This document shows positions 1 to 9,450 of a DNA stretch of 64,000 nt, piece by piece. Under the pieces are notes generated by a model. That model saw only the letters and a program-made list of their open reading frames with translations, had not been told where the DNA came from and searched no databases. The stretch comes from Synechococcales cyanobacterium C42_A2020_086 (GTDB lineage Bacteria; Cyanobacteriota; Cyanobacteriia; Elainellales; Elainellaceae), in the NCBI GenBank assembly GCA_015272325.1, contig JACYLU010000002.1, positions 186,001 through 250,000 on the forward strand, in the 5' to 3' direction. Both the position numbers and the translations under genes were made by a program. The stretch's first letter is position 1. Every line of letters starts with the position of its first letter.

Positions 1-149
1 CCCCTCACTGGCGGCGTCAGCAATATGCACCTCGGAGAGGCCGTTCCTTGTTGGGACGTGGGGGGGCTTCCTTGTTCATTAGTGCATTTGATTCATTCTG
101 ATGTATCCATCGGCTTATCCGTCGATGTCACTCGAAGCCAACAGAATCC
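1..149. other. Upstream region of the first apcD-type gene
   Basis: No recognisable gene. A reading frame is open from base 1 to a TGA at 151-153 that overlaps the ATG of the next gene as ATGA, but its translation resembles nothing I know. There is no clear Shine-Dalgarno sequence before the ATG at 150. The rest of the cluster may continue to the left, outside the window. Confidence 0.3.
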
Positions 150-629
150 ATGAGCGTTATTACTCAAGCGATTATTAGCGCCGACCGCGAAGCACGATAC
201 CTAAGCGTCGGTGAACTCGAAGCCATTCGCGACTTTTACACCACTGGAGCCAACCGGCTGCGGATTGCCACCATTCTAACGGCCAACGAGCAGCAGATCG
301 TGGAGAAGGGCAGTCAGGTGTTTTGGCAACGCTGTCCAATTACGCCGAGCAACAGCGGTAATCCCACCTATCGCGCTTCCTGCCTACGCGATCAGACGTG
401 GTATGTGCGGCTAGTCGCCTATGCAGTTGTTGCGGGAGATACGGAGCCAATAGCCGCCAGCGGCACTCGCGGTGCCAAGCAGATGTATTCCTCGCTGGGA
501 GTACCGTTAGAGAACGTGACGGAATGTATGTGCTGCTTAAAAGAAGCTGCTCTGTCCCTGTTGTCTTTAGAGGATGCTTCTGCGGTAGCTCCCTATTTTG
601 ATTTTTTGATTCAGGGATTTAAGCCTTGA
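150..629 (+). CDS. Allophycocyanin alpha-type subunit, far-red paralog (ApcD2/D3/D5 type)
   Basis: A 159-residue phycobiliprotein of the allophycocyanin alpha/ApcD family. Such subunits form the core of the special phycobilisome made in far-red light and pass energy to chlorophyll f-containing photosystems. The globin-like fold motifs are visible: the SADREARYLSVGEL start, the [13 protein letters not shown] segment, and the bilin-binding cysteine in SCLRDQTWYVRL, followed by AYAVVAGD. The cysteine is intact, so covalent phycocyanobilin binding is expected. It lies 19 bases before the ComFB-like gene and about 500 bases before apcE2. Family assignment is firm; which numbered paralog (apcD2, apcD3 or apcD5) cannot be decided without a tree. 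Confidence 0.9.
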   Translation: MSVITQAIISADREARYLSVGELEAIRDFYTTGANRLRIATILTANEQQIVEKGSQVFWQRCPITPSNSGNPTYRASCLRDQTWYVRLVAYAVVAGDTEPIAASGTRGAKQMYSSLGVPLENVTECMCCLKEAALSLLSLEDASAVAPYFDFLIQGFKP

Positions 630-648
630 GACGCAAGGAGAAGAGCGC

Positions 649-996
649 GTGAAAACCATTGTCAATTTAACGATTCCAGCCATTGTAGAGGCAATCGAAA
701 CCGTATTAAGTGAAGAGCCATACTGCTCTCATCCCCAGATTGCGGCTATTCCCAATCTACGTGAAGAGTTAATTACCTATGTGCTGCATCGTGTACGCAG
801 CCGCTATCGAGTCGTGGATTCCAAAGACAAGATTTCTGTTGTCTTTCGTTCGCTAACTATTTCACCAGAAGAGAAACAAAGTATCGAGGCTGCTGTTTAT
901 CAAGGTATTCGCGATTTAACCCAAGTGTTTGAACATTCGGTGTTGACATTTGCAGCTCAGTCGAGTGCTGAAGCCTATCTCACCCCATTGCGATGA
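649..996 (+). CDS. Small ComFB-like protein in the FaRLiP cluster
   Basis: A 115-residue protein starting with GTG, preceded by a good ribosome site (aaggag, 635-640). The central segment, LREELITYVLHRVRSRYRVV, matches the pattern of cyanobacterial 'late competence protein ComFB' family proteins, whose signature is a helix ending in L-x-R-x-P-x-x-Y. Cyanobacterial ComFB-domain proteins have been described as c-di-GMP receptors; whether this short version binds c-di-GMP is unknown. No transmembrane segment or signal peptide is seen. It is packed between an apcD-type gene (19-base gap) and apcE2, all on one strand, so it is probably co-transcribed with far-red phycobilisome genes. The ComFB assignment rests on motif recall and is moderately secure; function in FaRLiP is not known to me. 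Confidence 0.65.
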   Translation: MKTIVNLTIPAIVEAIETVLSEEPYCSHPQIAAIPNLREELITYVLHRVRSRYRVVDSKDKISVVFRSLTISPEEKQSIEAAVYQGIRDLTQVFEHSVLTFAAQSSAEAYLTPLR

Positions 997-1139
997 TCGG
1001 GGATGAAAAACTGAGAACTGCTAAGTGCTGCTGTTCAAAATTGAAGCGAACTATCAAACCATTGAATCATTAGAACTCCTGAATCGATTTTGGTCTCCTA
1101 TTCTTTCTTTATTCTCTCTATTGAGGCAATTGAACGTCC

Positions 1140-3476
1140 ATGAGTGCTCATGCGAACGGTGGAAGCCCCATGGCTTACCCGCAACGATATCATACGCTAC
1201 CAACGGCTGTGCTCTCCCAAGCCGAGCAGCAAGATCGCTGTCTCAAAACGAGCGAGTTGCAAACACTGTCTAACTTTTTTCAAGAAGGTGCTAAACGGTT
1301 AGAGATTGCCGCCACGCTGACTCAACATGCCAACGAAATTATCTCGGCGGCTGCCAATCGCATTTTCTATGGCGGCGCATCTATGGCTTATCTGGAGCCA
1401 CCACCCAACCGCGAGAATTTGCCCGGATACACGCTGCCACCCCGTTTGGCTCCGTCTCGTCGCCCCAAAGAGCGGTTGAACTTGCAAATGTCCAGCTATG
1501 GTAACCCGCTGCGGGGATTGCTGGAGTGGATGCAAACTCAATTCAGCCAGGATCGCGATCCTTTGCCCGACGGGTTCCGCCCAATCAATGTGCGGCGCTA
1601 TGGCAGCGTGCGGATGCGGCGTTCAATGCGCGATATTAGCTGGTTTCTGCGTTACGTCACCTATGCAATTGTGGCGGGTGACTCCAGCATTCTTCGCGTC
1701 AACGCGCAGGGGCTGCGGGGTGTTATCCCTGAAGATGTCACGGAAGCCACAGTAGTCGCCATTCGAGAAATGCGCTGGCGTTCTCTCAGCTATTTCAAAT
1801 CCGATCCTGAAGCGGTAGCCATCATCCAGCAGCCCTTCGACGATCTGATTGCGGCCTATCTCGTAGAGAAGCCAACACCACGCCTGCGGCAGGGCATCTC
1901 GATCCATCAACAGGGGTTAGAACTGCCCGAGAGCTACACGCTGACGGCCTCCCGCCATCGCTTTGTGATGAAGCCGCAGTTAGCCGAGACCGAGAAGCAG
2001 GCAGTGATTCAGGCTGCCTACCGGCAGGTATTTGAGCGAGATATTCCCCGCGAGTATGGTGTTCGCTTAGCAGAGCTGGAATCGCGCTTCCGCAGCGGTG
2101 AGTATTCCACTAAAGAATTTGTGCGGCAGCTCGGCAAATCTAGGCTCTACCGCGACTTGTTCTATGAACCTTATACCCTCACCCGCGTGATTGAACTGGC
2201 GATGCGCCATTTCCTGGGACGAGGATTGGAATCTTTGTCGGAGTTCCAGGATTACTTTGACGTGATTTCTGAGGGCGGGCTGCCGGCTCTGATTGATGCT
2301 TTGGTCGATTCGGTGGAATACAGCGACTGCTTTGGTGAAGAAACCGTACCCTACTTGCGAGGGCTAGGGCAAGAAGCTCAAACCTGCCAGAATTGGAGTC
2401 CGCAGTTTCGCCTGTTTAAGTTCAGTGCGCCGGTCCACAAAGCGCCACAGTTTGTCACCTGCTTCGGCGACTACCGCAAACCGCTGCCCAACCAGCATGT
2501 CTACGGAGCGAGTAACGATCCGCTAGAAATTCAGTTTGGTGCCATCTTTCCGCCCAAGGACGGTCCGACGGAAGATCACCCCGCGCTTTGCGGCCGCGAT
2601 TACCGGCGGATTCTGATCCACTGTAGTGCAACCAATGGCGAAACCGATGGTGCACCTTGGGGCAGGGTACCCGGCTCTGAGCAGCTCGTAATTCGCATGA
2701 CATCCACCACTAGCTGGCATGCCGGTAGTGCAGCTCATCCCAATGTCAATCTCGATCGCCATTCCCCGGATGCGGTGATTCAGGCTGCCTATCGTCAAGT
2801 GTTTGGACGCGATCTGCTCTCCGGGCAACACCTCACCTCTGCCGAGAGTCATCTCAAGAGTGGCGAAATTACCGTCAGGGAATTTGTGCGGCAATTGGCC
2901 AAATCGCGGGTTTTCCGCAGTCTGTACTGGGATAACCTATACATCACAAAAGCCATTGAATACATTCATCGTCGGCTCCTGGGTCGCCCCACCTACGGAC
3001 GGGAGGAAATGGGTCGGTATTATGATCTCTGCGCCAAGCGCGGCTTTTATGACCTGATTGATGCGCTGATTGACAGCGACGAATATCTGCAAGCCTTCGG
3101 AGAAGACACCGTTCCTTATGAGCGCTATATCACGCCTCGGGCTTTGTCGCTGCGAGCACACCATCCGCTCGAGAGAATGGCGTCGTTGGCACAAGGAGAA
3201 CGAGTCTATGAACGAGGCTGGATCCAGTCGGCATTGCAGCGAATGCATCACTATGGAATGGCTCAAGGAGCGATCTATTCTGCCGGTGGCCATGAACCCA
3301 ATGGAGATCATCGCTCAACCCGTCCCGAACCCTCGCATGCAGTGGAATCCCATCCTGAACCTGCACCTCAGTATCGGGCTGAGCCGCCGACCGGATTGTC
3401 CCCTGCCGACCATGCAGGATCCCAGGAACACCAGGAAACTCAAATTCTTGAGACTGAAGCCAGCTTACCAAGCTAG
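1140..3476 (+). CDS. apcE2: Far-red phycobilisome core-membrane linker ApcE2
   Basis: A 778-residue ApcE. Residues 1-240 are the phycobiliprotein-like domain with its loop insertion (about 75-145). Where normal ApcE has the bilin cysteine (ESACSGEAT in the apcE1 of this window), this protein reads VIPEDVTEAT (195-204), with no cysteine; in known ApcE2 proteins the bilin is bound non-covalently, giving a strong red shift. Two Pfam00427-type linker repeats follow (about 280-400 and 545-690), against four in the local ApcE1, which fits the bicylindrical far-red core. The C-terminal ~100 residues are a low-complexity tail rich in His, Pro and Glu. The ATG at 1140 fits the family N-terminus, although the ribosome site is weak. 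Confidence 0.95.
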   Translation: MSAHANGGSPMAYPQRYHTLPTAVLSQAEQQDRCLKTSELQTLSNFFQEGAKRLEIAATLTQHANEIISAAANRIFYGGASMAYLEPPPNRENLPGYTLPPRLAPSRRPKERLNLQMSSYGNPLRGLLEWMQTQFSQDRDPLPDGFRPINVRRYGSVRMRRSMRDISWFLRYVTYAIVAGDSSILRVNAQGLRGVIPEDVTEATVVAIREMRWRSLSYFKSDPEAVAIIQQPFDDLIAAYLVEKPTPRLRQGISIHQQGLELPESYTLTASRHRFVMKPQLAETEKQAVIQAAYRQVFERDIPREYGVRLAELESRFRSGEYSTKEFVRQLGKSRLYRDLFYEPYTLTRVIELAMRHFLGRGLESLSEFQDYFDVISEGGLPALIDALVDSVEYSDCFGEETVPYLRGLGQEAQTCQNWSPQFRLFKFSAPVHKAPQFVTCFGDYRKPLPNQHVYGASNDPLEIQFGAIFPPKDGPTEDHPALCGRDYRRILIHCSATNGETDGAPWGRVPGSEQLVIRMTSTTSWHAGSAAHPNVNLDRHSPDAVIQAAYRQVFGRDLLSGQHLTSAESHLKSGEITVREFVRQLAKSRVFRSLYWDNLYITKAIEYIHRRLLGRPTYGREEMGRYYDLCAKRGFYDLIDALIDSDEYLQAFGEDTVPYERYITPRALSLRAHHPLERMASLAQGERVYERGWIQSALQRMHHYGMAQGAIYSAGGHEPNGDHRSTRPEPSHAVESHPEPAPQYRAEPPTGLSPADHAGSQEHQETQILETEASLPS

Positions 3477-3640
3477 CCATTATTCCTATTGGGGCACTGC
3501 AAATAGCCTCTATCGTTAGTCAACTGCGATCGATCTATGCTATACCCTCGTTCATTGAACCGTTCATTAATTCGTTCATCAAATCATCCAGCAAACCATC
3601 CGTTGAATACCCCTGCTGAGGAGGATTCTTCACCGTTGCG

Positions 3641-3740
3641 GTTTCTGCCAGCTTGGAAACGCCAGTGGCTGCGCTGGATACAGGCTCAGCCTCGCCTCTA
3701 TATTGGCTGGTTTGGCGGCGTTCAGATTATTTGGGGAGAT
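3641..3740 (+). pseudogene. Relic of a psbA (D1) gene, N-terminal part only
   Basis: Between apcE2 and the next apcD-type gene, a frame reads [25 protein letters not shown] and then stops at 3756-3758. This aligns with the D1 N-terminus (W-x-R-x-x-x-W-x7[12 protein letters not shown] in the local ChlF). Twenty consecutive bases at 3696-3715 are identical to 16940-16959 in chlF. Everything after the first membrane-entry segment of D1 is missing. The RLYIGWFG form matches ChlF, where ordinary D1 usually has RIYVGWFG, so the donor was probably a far-red type psbA. The frame has an ATG at 3537, but expression of a useful product seems unlikely. Confidence 0.75.
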
Positions 3741-3769
3741 ACGCGGGGAGACATTTGAGGAGACATCCA

Positions 3770-4288
3770 ATGAGCTTAGTTAAACAGGTGATTCAAAATG
3801 CCGATGAGGAACTGCGCTACCTGACTCCCAGCGAAATTCGCTTGTTTCAGAACTTCTGCAAGAGCGGCGAACGCCGGATTCGCATTGCCTCGATTCTAGC
3901 GAGCCATGAGCAGGATCTAGTGCAAAAGGGCAGCCAACGCTTTTGGCAGCGCTGTCCAGTGACACCCAGCAACAGCGGCAATCCGCGCAAGACGGCATCC
4001 TGCCAGCGAGATCAGGGGTGGTATGTGCGGCTGGTAGCCTACTGTGTGCTGGCTGGCAACGAACAGCCTCTGATGGAGATTGGTACCCTCGGCATGAAGG
4101 AAATGTACATCTCGCTAGGCATTCCCCTTGCCAATTGGGTGGAAGCAGTGCGCTGCCTCAAGGAAGAAGCCATTGCTCTACTGGGAGACGATGCCTCTGA
4201 GGTAACCCCCTATTTTGACCACATTATTCAAACGTTAGCTACTCCGGGTGCCCCCTACCTTATGAATAACGGCACTTCAGAGTACTAA
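3770..4288 (+). CDS. Allophycocyanin alpha-type subunit, far-red paralog (second copy)
   Basis: A 172-residue ApcD-family phycobiliprotein. The start at ATG 3770 is set by a gagga ribosome site at 3757-3761 and by alignment with the first apcD-type gene; an upstream in-frame start would add 39 residues of psbA-relic sequence in another frame. The same landmarks are present: [27 protein letters not shown], and the bilin cysteine in [12 protein letters not shown]. Length is close to the usual 160 residues, with a short C-terminal addition ending NNGTSEY. It lies 32 bases before psbD3 and is probably co-transcribed with it. Paralog number not assigned, though apcD3 is plausible from its place beside psbD3. 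Confidence 0.9.
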   Translation: MSLVKQVIQNADEELRYLTPSEIRLFQNFCKSGERRIRIASILASHEQDLVQKGSQRFWQRCPVTPSNSGNPRKTASCQRDQGWYVRLVAYCVLAGNEQPLMEIGTLGMKEMYISLGIPLANWVEAVRCLKEEAIALLGDDASEVTPYFDHIIQTLATPGAPYLMNNGTSEY

Positions 4289-4320
4289 ACATTCGGGAAT
4301 TGGGAATTAAGGAGAGCATT

Positions 4321-5379
4321 ATGACTATTGCAATCCAACAACAACGATCGGGGGGAGAAATCCTTAAGGTCCTCGATGATTGGTTGAAACGAGATCGTTT
4401 TGTGTTTATTGGCTGGTCCGGGCTACTGCTGTTTCCCTGTGCTTATTTAGCCTTGGGAGCATGGTTTACTGGCACGACCTTTGTCAGCTCTTGGTATACT
4501 CATGGGCTAGCCACGTCCTATCTAGAAGGTTGTAATTTCCTGACGGTAGCCGTTTCCACCCCTGCGGATAGTCTGGGGCACTCGCTGCTGTTCTTGTGGG
4601 GTCCCGAAGCCCAATGGGACTTTACGCGCTGGTGCCAGCTCGGGGGACTATGGACCTTCACCGCTCTGCATGGAGCCTTGGCGCTGATGGGCTTTTGCCT
4701 GCGGCAGATTGAAATTGCTCGATTGGTAGGAGTACGCCCCTACAATGCCCTAGCTTTCTCTGCGCCTATTTCGGTGTTTTTGGCAACCTTTTTAATCTAT
4801 CCGCTCGGGCAGTCGAGCTGGTTCTTTGCGCCCAGTTTTGGCGTCGCGGCAATTTTCCGGTTTCTGCTGTTTGTGCAGGGTTTCCACAACTTCACGCTAA
4901 ACCCCTTTCACATGATGGGTGTAGCGGGCGTCCTTGGCGGAGCACTGCTGTGTGCCATTCACGGTGCAACCGTGGAGAATACTCTGTTTCGCGACACCCG
5001 CGGCTACAATACCTTTCGTGGGTTTGAGCCAACTCAGGGCGAGGAAACTTATTCCTTTGTCACTGCCAATCGCTTCTGGTCGCAGATCTTTGGCATTGCC
5101 TTCTCCAATAAGCGCTGGCTGCATTTCTTCATGCTGTTTGTGCCCGTCACTGGACTGTGGATGAGTTCGATTGGCATGATAGGATTGGCGTTCAACCTGC
5201 GGGCTTATGATTTTGTCTCCCAGGAACTGCGAGCCGCAGAAGATCCAGAATTTGAGACCTTCTATACCAAAAATATCCTGCTGAATGAGGGACTACGGGC
5301 CTGGATGGCAACCGATGACCAACCCCACGAGCGCTTCGTCTTCCCAGATGAGGTGTTGCCCCGAGGCAATGCGCTATAG
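4321..5379 (+). CDS. psbD3: Far-red photosystem II D2 protein PsbD3
   Basis: A 352-residue D2 protein, the usual family length with the ATG at 4321 (ribosome site aaggag at 4309-4314). Seen in sequence: the [17 protein letters not shown]-terminus, LIYPLGQS with the redox tyrosine (TyrD), the [11 protein letters not shown] segment carrying the P680 histidine ligand, [13 protein letters not shown] with the non-heme iron histidine, and [17 protein letters not shown]. Differences from standard D2 are scattered across the membrane segments, as expected of the far-red paralog that hosts chlorophyll f or d. Unlike ordinary psbD, it does not overlap psbC: psbC2 starts 356 bases further on. Confidence 0.95.
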   Translation: MTIAIQQQRSGGEILKVLDDWLKRDRFVFIGWSGLLLFPCAYLALGAWFTGTTFVSSWYTHGLATSYLEGCNFLTVAVSTPADSLGHSLLFLWGPEAQWDFTRWCQLGGLWTFTALHGALALMGFCLRQIEIARLVGVRPYNALAFSAPISVFLATFLIYPLGQSSWFFAPSFGVAAIFRFLLFVQGFHNFTLNPFHMMGVAGVLGGALLCAIHGATVENTLFRDTRGYNTFRGFEPTQGEETYSFVTANRFWSQIFGIAFSNKRWLHFFMLFVPVTGLWMSSIGMIGLAFNLRAYDFVSQELRAAEDPEFETFYTKNILLNEGLRAWMATDDQPHERFVFPDEVLPRGNAL

Positions 5380-5735
5380 GGTACGGCCGTTGTCCACATT
5401 GACTGTCCTCTGAGTTTCTTCTGACGCTTCCACCACGCGCAGGATGGGCAATAGTCTACACCGGTAAAACCTCCATAGCGTTCCATTCATGTAGATCTTG
5501 TTCATTCTGCGCTTCCCTAATCCAGATAGATGGAAATCAAAATTGCAGTCAGGGATATAATCTCACAACTATTTCAGTACTAGAACCCATTGAGTCCAGG
5601 TCAAATTAGTTTTGCTTTCGTGTATTGCATAGCTAATTAATCAAGTTTTGCTGAATAAGTATATGATTATCGCGTCATTCAGCAATTCTTTATTTCTCAA
5701 TCTAATATCAGCTAGTGTTCAGGAGGTTGAATCGC
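5380..5735 (+). promoter_or_regulatory. psbD3-psbC2 spacer with inverted repeat
   Basis: No gene seen. AT-rich towards its end. A perfect 9-base inverted repeat (TTGCTGAAT at 5648-5656, ATTCAGCAA at 5677-5685, 20-base loop) lies about 50 bases before the psbC2 start and could be a protein site or a leader hairpin. The spacer suggests that psbC2 has its own promoter. Confidence 0.4.
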
Positions 5736-7151
5736 GTGGAAACACCTTTCGATCGTTCGATAGTGACGACAGCTCGAACTGCAAAAGGGATTACAATTAC
5801 TACCGCTAAAGAAGGGCGGGATGAAGCGTCAACCGGCTATGCCTGGTGGGCTGGCAATGCTCGCTTTATTAATTTATCCGGTCGATTTCTGGGGGCCCAT
5901 GTTGCCCATGCTGGATTGGTGGCTTTCTGGGCTGGGGCAATGCTGCTGTTTGAGGTCTCGCACTACATTCCTGAAAAGCCCATGTATGAACAGGGCATGA
6001 TTCTGATGCCTCATGTGGCAACGCTGGGATTTGGCGTTGGACCCGGCGGCGAAGTGGTGGATATTTTCCCCTTCTTTGCCATTGCCGTGATGCATTTGAT
6101 CGGCTCAGCAGTGCTGGGCATTGGCGGACTATATCACTCGCTGCGTGGACCTGCCAAGCTGGCTGGCTTCTATGATTTCGACTGGGCCGATAAAGACAAG
6201 GTCACAACTATTCTAGGATTTCATTTGATTGCCCTAGGAGTGGCAGCCTTGCTGTTTGTCGGTAAAGCCATGTTTTGGGGTGGCTTATACGATACTTGGG
6301 CACCCGGTGGCGGCGATGTGCGTTTGGTCTCCCATCCCACCCTGAATCCCTTGCGCATTTTCGGCTATTTGTTCCGCTCTCCCTATGGCGAAGGTGGCTG
6401 GATTGTCAGTGTCGATAATCTAGAAGACATCGTTGGAGGACACATCTGGGTAGCAATTCTGTTAATTGCGGGCGGTATCTGGCATATTTACACCAAGCCC
6501 TGGAAATGGACGCATGGCGTATTTACTTGGTCGGGCGAAGCCTATCTGGCTCAGAGTTTGGGTAACATTTGCGGTCAAGCCTTTATTGCCACTGCCTTTA
6601 TCTGGTTTAACAACACAGCCTATCCAAGTGTATTTTACGGACCTACTATTGCAGAATCAGCTCATGCACAAATTCTCAACTTCATGGTACGCGATCTGAG
6701 ATTAGGAGCTAATCTTACATCCCAAGGTCCAACTGGCTTGGGTAAATACTTGCAGCGCTCACCCACAGGAGAAATTATTTTTGGCGGTGAAACGATGCGG
6801 TTCTGGGATGTCAAAGCACCTTGGCTAGAACCGTTGCGAGGACCCAATGGATTCGATATTGACAAACTAGAGCATGATATTCAACCTTGGCAAATTCGTA
6901 CTGCCGCTGAGTACATGACTCATCCACCCGTAGGTTCTCTCAATTCCGTCGGCGGTCTTGCCACAGAAATCAACACCTTTAACTTTGTTGGTCCCCGCAC
7001 TTGGTTAGCAGCGTTCCATTTCGTGATGGCGTTCCTGTTCTTGGTGGGTCATCTCTGGCATGCGGGACGAGCACGAGCGGCGGCGGCTGGCTTTGAGCGC
7101 GGCATTGATCGTGACAACGAACCCGTTCTCGCCATGCCTGATATTGATTGA
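5736..7151 (+). CDS. psbC2: Far-red photosystem II antenna CP43 (PsbC2)
   Basis: A 471-residue CP43. The GTG at 5736 is chosen because aggagg lies at 5721-5726, nine bases upstream, and METPF matches the family's METLF start; an earlier GTG at 5715 lies upstream of that site. Landmarks: [44 protein letters not shown], the large lumenal loop with [17 protein letters not shown] (the GGGDVR-type element near the Mn cluster), and [21 protein letters not shown] at the end. Binds antenna chlorophylls of PSII; in far-red cells some sites are filled by chlorophyll f. The N-terminus carries about 15 extra residues (residues 6-20) relative to typical PsbC. Confidence 0.95.
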   Translation: METPFDRSIVTTARTAKGITITTAKEGRDEASTGYAWWAGNARFINLSGRFLGAHVAHAGLVAFWAGAMLLFEVSHYIPEKPMYEQGMILMPHVATLGFGVGPGGEVVDIFPFFAIAVMHLIGSAVLGIGGLYHSLRGPAKLAGFYDFDWADKDKVTTILGFHLIALGVAALLFVGKAMFWGGLYDTWAPGGGDVRLVSHPTLNPLRIFGYLFRSPYGEGGWIVSVDNLEDIVGGHIWVAILLIAGGIWHIYTKPWKWTHGVFTWSGEAYLAQSLGNICGQAFIATAFIWFNNTAYPSVFYGPTIAESAHAQILNFMVRDLRLGANLTSQGPTGLGKYLQRSPTGEIIFGGETMRFWDVKAPWLEPLRGPNGFDIDKLEHDIQPWQIRTAAEYMTHPPVGSLNSVGGLATEINTFNFVGPRTWLAAFHFVMAFLFLVGHLWHAGRARAAAAGFERGIDRDNEPVLAMPDID

Positions 7152-7192
7152 TCCGGAGGTTAAATTAGAAGAACGGCTGCTGATGAACGGGG

Positions 7193-7224
7193 GATGAACC
7201 GCCTCATTCGTCGTTCATCTTTCC
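7193..7224 (+). terminator. Possible hairpin after psbC2
   Basis: GATGAAC (7193-7199) can pair with GTTCATC (7213-7219), followed by a short pyrimidine run; an overlapping alternative pairs GATGAACG at 7182-7189 with 7212-7219. The stem is short and the T run is weak, so partial termination or an RNA-processing stem are both possible. Confidence 0.35.
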
Positions 7225-7386
7225 TTATCCGCAAATTTCCTTATCTGCAAATATCGATTGGCAAGTCAGCTTGATGACAAAACTTGGACTGAAGATTGAC
7301 TTAATCAATTCACGAAATAGTTCGTCTCACCTCACAAACTGTTTTATCTCAACACTGCTAAAGCCATAAGGAGGGGTTTGATTCCA

Positions 7387-7683
7387 ATGTTTCAGCTCCT
7401 GTATCCATTGGTTCATGCGATTCAACCGTTATTAGTGCCAATTTGTTTTGTGGCAGCTTGGACAATTGTGATTTTGATGATTTGGAGTGCTTGGTCCATG
7501 GGTAAAGAAGCCTGGCAGCACGCTAGCCGTATGCATCAAATTCCCTGCTCCAACTGCAAATTCTTCACCGGAAACTATCACCTCAAGTGTACGCTGCATC
7601 CGCAGGCTGCTTTATCTGAAGCGGCTATTGGCTGCCCTGATTATCAAGATTCCAATCCAATGGTGATATCGACAGCAGACTAG
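7387..7683 (+). CDS. Small membrane protein with four-cysteine C-terminal domain
   Basis: A 98-residue protein. The ATG at 7387 is used because aaggagg lies at 7368-7374; a TTG at 7378 is too close to that site. Residues 8-37 form one hydrophobic membrane segment. The C-terminal half carries cysteines 54, 57, 68 and 83 (CSNC, LKC, IGC), a spacing suggestive of a small zinc or iron site. I recall related small cyanobacterial proteins with the same CxxC-FFTGxYxLKC pattern, but no assigned function. It sits between psbC2 and psbB2, which suggests a part in assembling or stabilising far-red PSII. Confidence 0.75.
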   Translation: MFQLLYPLVHAIQPLLVPICFVAAWTIVILMIWSAWSMGKEAWQHASRMHQIPCSNCKFFTGNYHLKCTLHPQAALSEAAIGCPDYQDSNPMVISTAD

Positions 7684-7753
7684 CTCATGAATAGCCAATA
7701 CAGCACTGCAATTTCTCACATTTAGCCTGTTATAAAACGAAGGAGATAACGGA

Positions 7754-9340
7754 ATGGGACTTCCTTGGTACCGTGTGCATACGGTCGTGTTAAATGATCC
7801 GGGACGACTGATCGCCGTTCACCTGATGCACAATGCCCTATGCGCTGGCTTCGCTGGCTCAATGCTGCTGTTTGAGCTGGCGTTGTATGACCCCAGTGAC
7901 CCGGTGCTGAATCCAATGTGGCGGCAAGGGTGTTTCTTGATGCCGTTCGTGGCTCGTTTGGGCGTTGTCAATTCCTGGCAGGGCTGGAGCATTACCGGCG
8001 AAACCCTAGCTGATCCGGGATTCTGGACCTTTGAAACCGTGGCAATTGCCCATATTATCTTTTCAGGATTGGAGTTCCTGGCCGCCGTGTGGCACTGGAA
8101 TTACTGGGATCTAGCCACCTTCTATGACAAGCGCACCAACGAACCGGTGCTCGATCTGCCCAAAATTTTTGGTATCCACTTGCTGCTGGCAGGGTTAGCC
8201 TGCTTTGGTTTTGGCGCCTTTCACCTGACAGGGATTTTTGGTCCGGGAATGTGGGTGTCTGATCCCCTAGGGCTGACCGGGCATGTGCAGGGCGTAGCTC
8301 CGGTGTGGGGCGTGGAAGGCTTCAATCCCTACAATCCGGGTGGTGTGGTGGCGCATCACATCGCGGCGGGCATTGTCGGCATTATTGGGGGTTTATTCCA
8401 CATTGTGACGCGACCGTCCGAAAATCTCTATCGAGCGCTGCGCATGGGCAACATCGAAACAGTGCTGGCGAGTGCTCTGGCTACTTTCTTCTTTGCCGGG
8501 TTTGTAGCTGCCGGATCGATGTGGTACGGCACCGCCACAACCCCGATTGAACTCTGGGGACCAACCCGCTACCAGTGGGACAATAACTATTACCAAGCAG
8601 AAATCAACCGCCGCGTTCAGGCAAAGCTGGCAGATGGCAAAACGCTCTCGGAGGCGTGGTCTAGTATTCCTGAGAAGCTCGCTTTCTATGACTACATTGG
8701 CAATAGCCCTGCTAAAGGTGGTCTGTTCCGTGTTGGCCGGATGGTCGATGGTGATGGTGTGGCGCAGAATTGGCTAGGGCACCCGGTCTTCAAAGATGGT
8801 GAAGGGCGGGAAATCACCGTGCGCCGTATGCCAAACTTCTTTGAGAATTTTCCAGTGGTGCTCACCGATCGCGATGGCGTAGTGCGAGCCGATATTCCCT
8901 TCCGCCGCTCAGAAGCCAAATACAGCTTCGAGCAAACGGGGGTTTCCGTCACTTTCTATGGCGGCAAACTGGACGGACAAACCTTTACTGATCCCGTTGA
9001 AGTGAAAAAATACGCGCGGCAGGCGCAATTGGGTGAGCCGTTCGAGTTTGATCGCACGATCCACGATTCGGATGGCGTGTTCCGCACCAGTAACCGAGGC
9101 TGGTTTGCTTTCTTCCATGTCTGTTTTGCCATTGTCTGGTTCTTTGGGCATCTGTGGCATGGTTGCCGCACTCTATTCAAAGATGTCTTTGCGGGCATTG
9201 ATCCCGACCTAGACGATGAGCAAGTGGAGTTTGGTGTGTTTCAAAAGGTGGGTGATGTCACCAGCCGCAAACCACCCGTGCTTCAACCCATTGCGCAGGC
9301 TGCACCCGCTCAGGCGACCCAGCCATCCCTAGAGACGTGA
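7754..9340 (+). CDS. psbB2: Far-red photosystem II antenna CP47 (PsbB2)
   Basis: A 528-residue CP47 starting [18 protein letters not shown] like the family, after an aaggag site at 7740-7745. Landmarks: [36 protein letters not shown], the histidine-rich helices ([38 protein letters not shown]), the large lumenal loop (about 270-440) and the last helix [21 protein letters not shown]. It binds core antenna chlorophylls of PSII next to D2. The cytoplasmic tail ends in an Ala/Gln/Pro-rich stretch. psbH2 follows 110 bases later, keeping the usual psbB-psbH neighbourhood. Confidence 0.95.
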   Translation: MGLPWYRVHTVVLNDPGRLIAVHLMHNALCAGFAGSMLLFELALYDPSDPVLNPMWRQGCFLMPFVARLGVVNSWQGWSITGETLADPGFWTFETVAIAHIIFSGLEFLAAVWHWNYWDLATFYDKRTNEPVLDLPKIFGIHLLLAGLACFGFGAFHLTGIFGPGMWVSDPLGLTGHVQGVAPVWGVEGFNPYNPGGVVAHHIAAGIVGIIGGLFHIVTRPSENLYRALRMGNIETVLASALATFFFAGFVAAGSMWYGTATTPIELWGPTRYQWDNNYYQAEINRRVQAKLADGKTLSEAWSSIPEKLAFYDYIGNSPAKGGLFRVGRMVDGDGVAQNWLGHPVFKDGEGREITVRRMPNFFENFPVVLTDRDGVVRADIPFRRSEAKYSFEQTGVSVTFYGGKLDGQTFTDPVEVKKYARQAQLGEPFEFDRTIHDSDGVFRTSNRGWFAFFHVCFAIVWFFGHLWHGCRTLFKDVFAGIDPDLDDEQVEFGVFQKVGDVTSRKPPVLQPIAQAAPAQATQPSLET

Positions 9341-9450
9341 GGCAGAGCCGTGATGCGGCAAACTGTCATCCACTGTTACTGATTTATCACCAACTCATCA
9401 GCTGCTTATTTTATTACCGAATTCCCCTCGCTTTTCGGATGGATGTTTCT

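Noticed and set aside
1-153. Open frame ending in ATGA overlap with the first gene
   Set aside because: The translation resembles no known protein, and its 5' end is outside the window; only noted as spacer.
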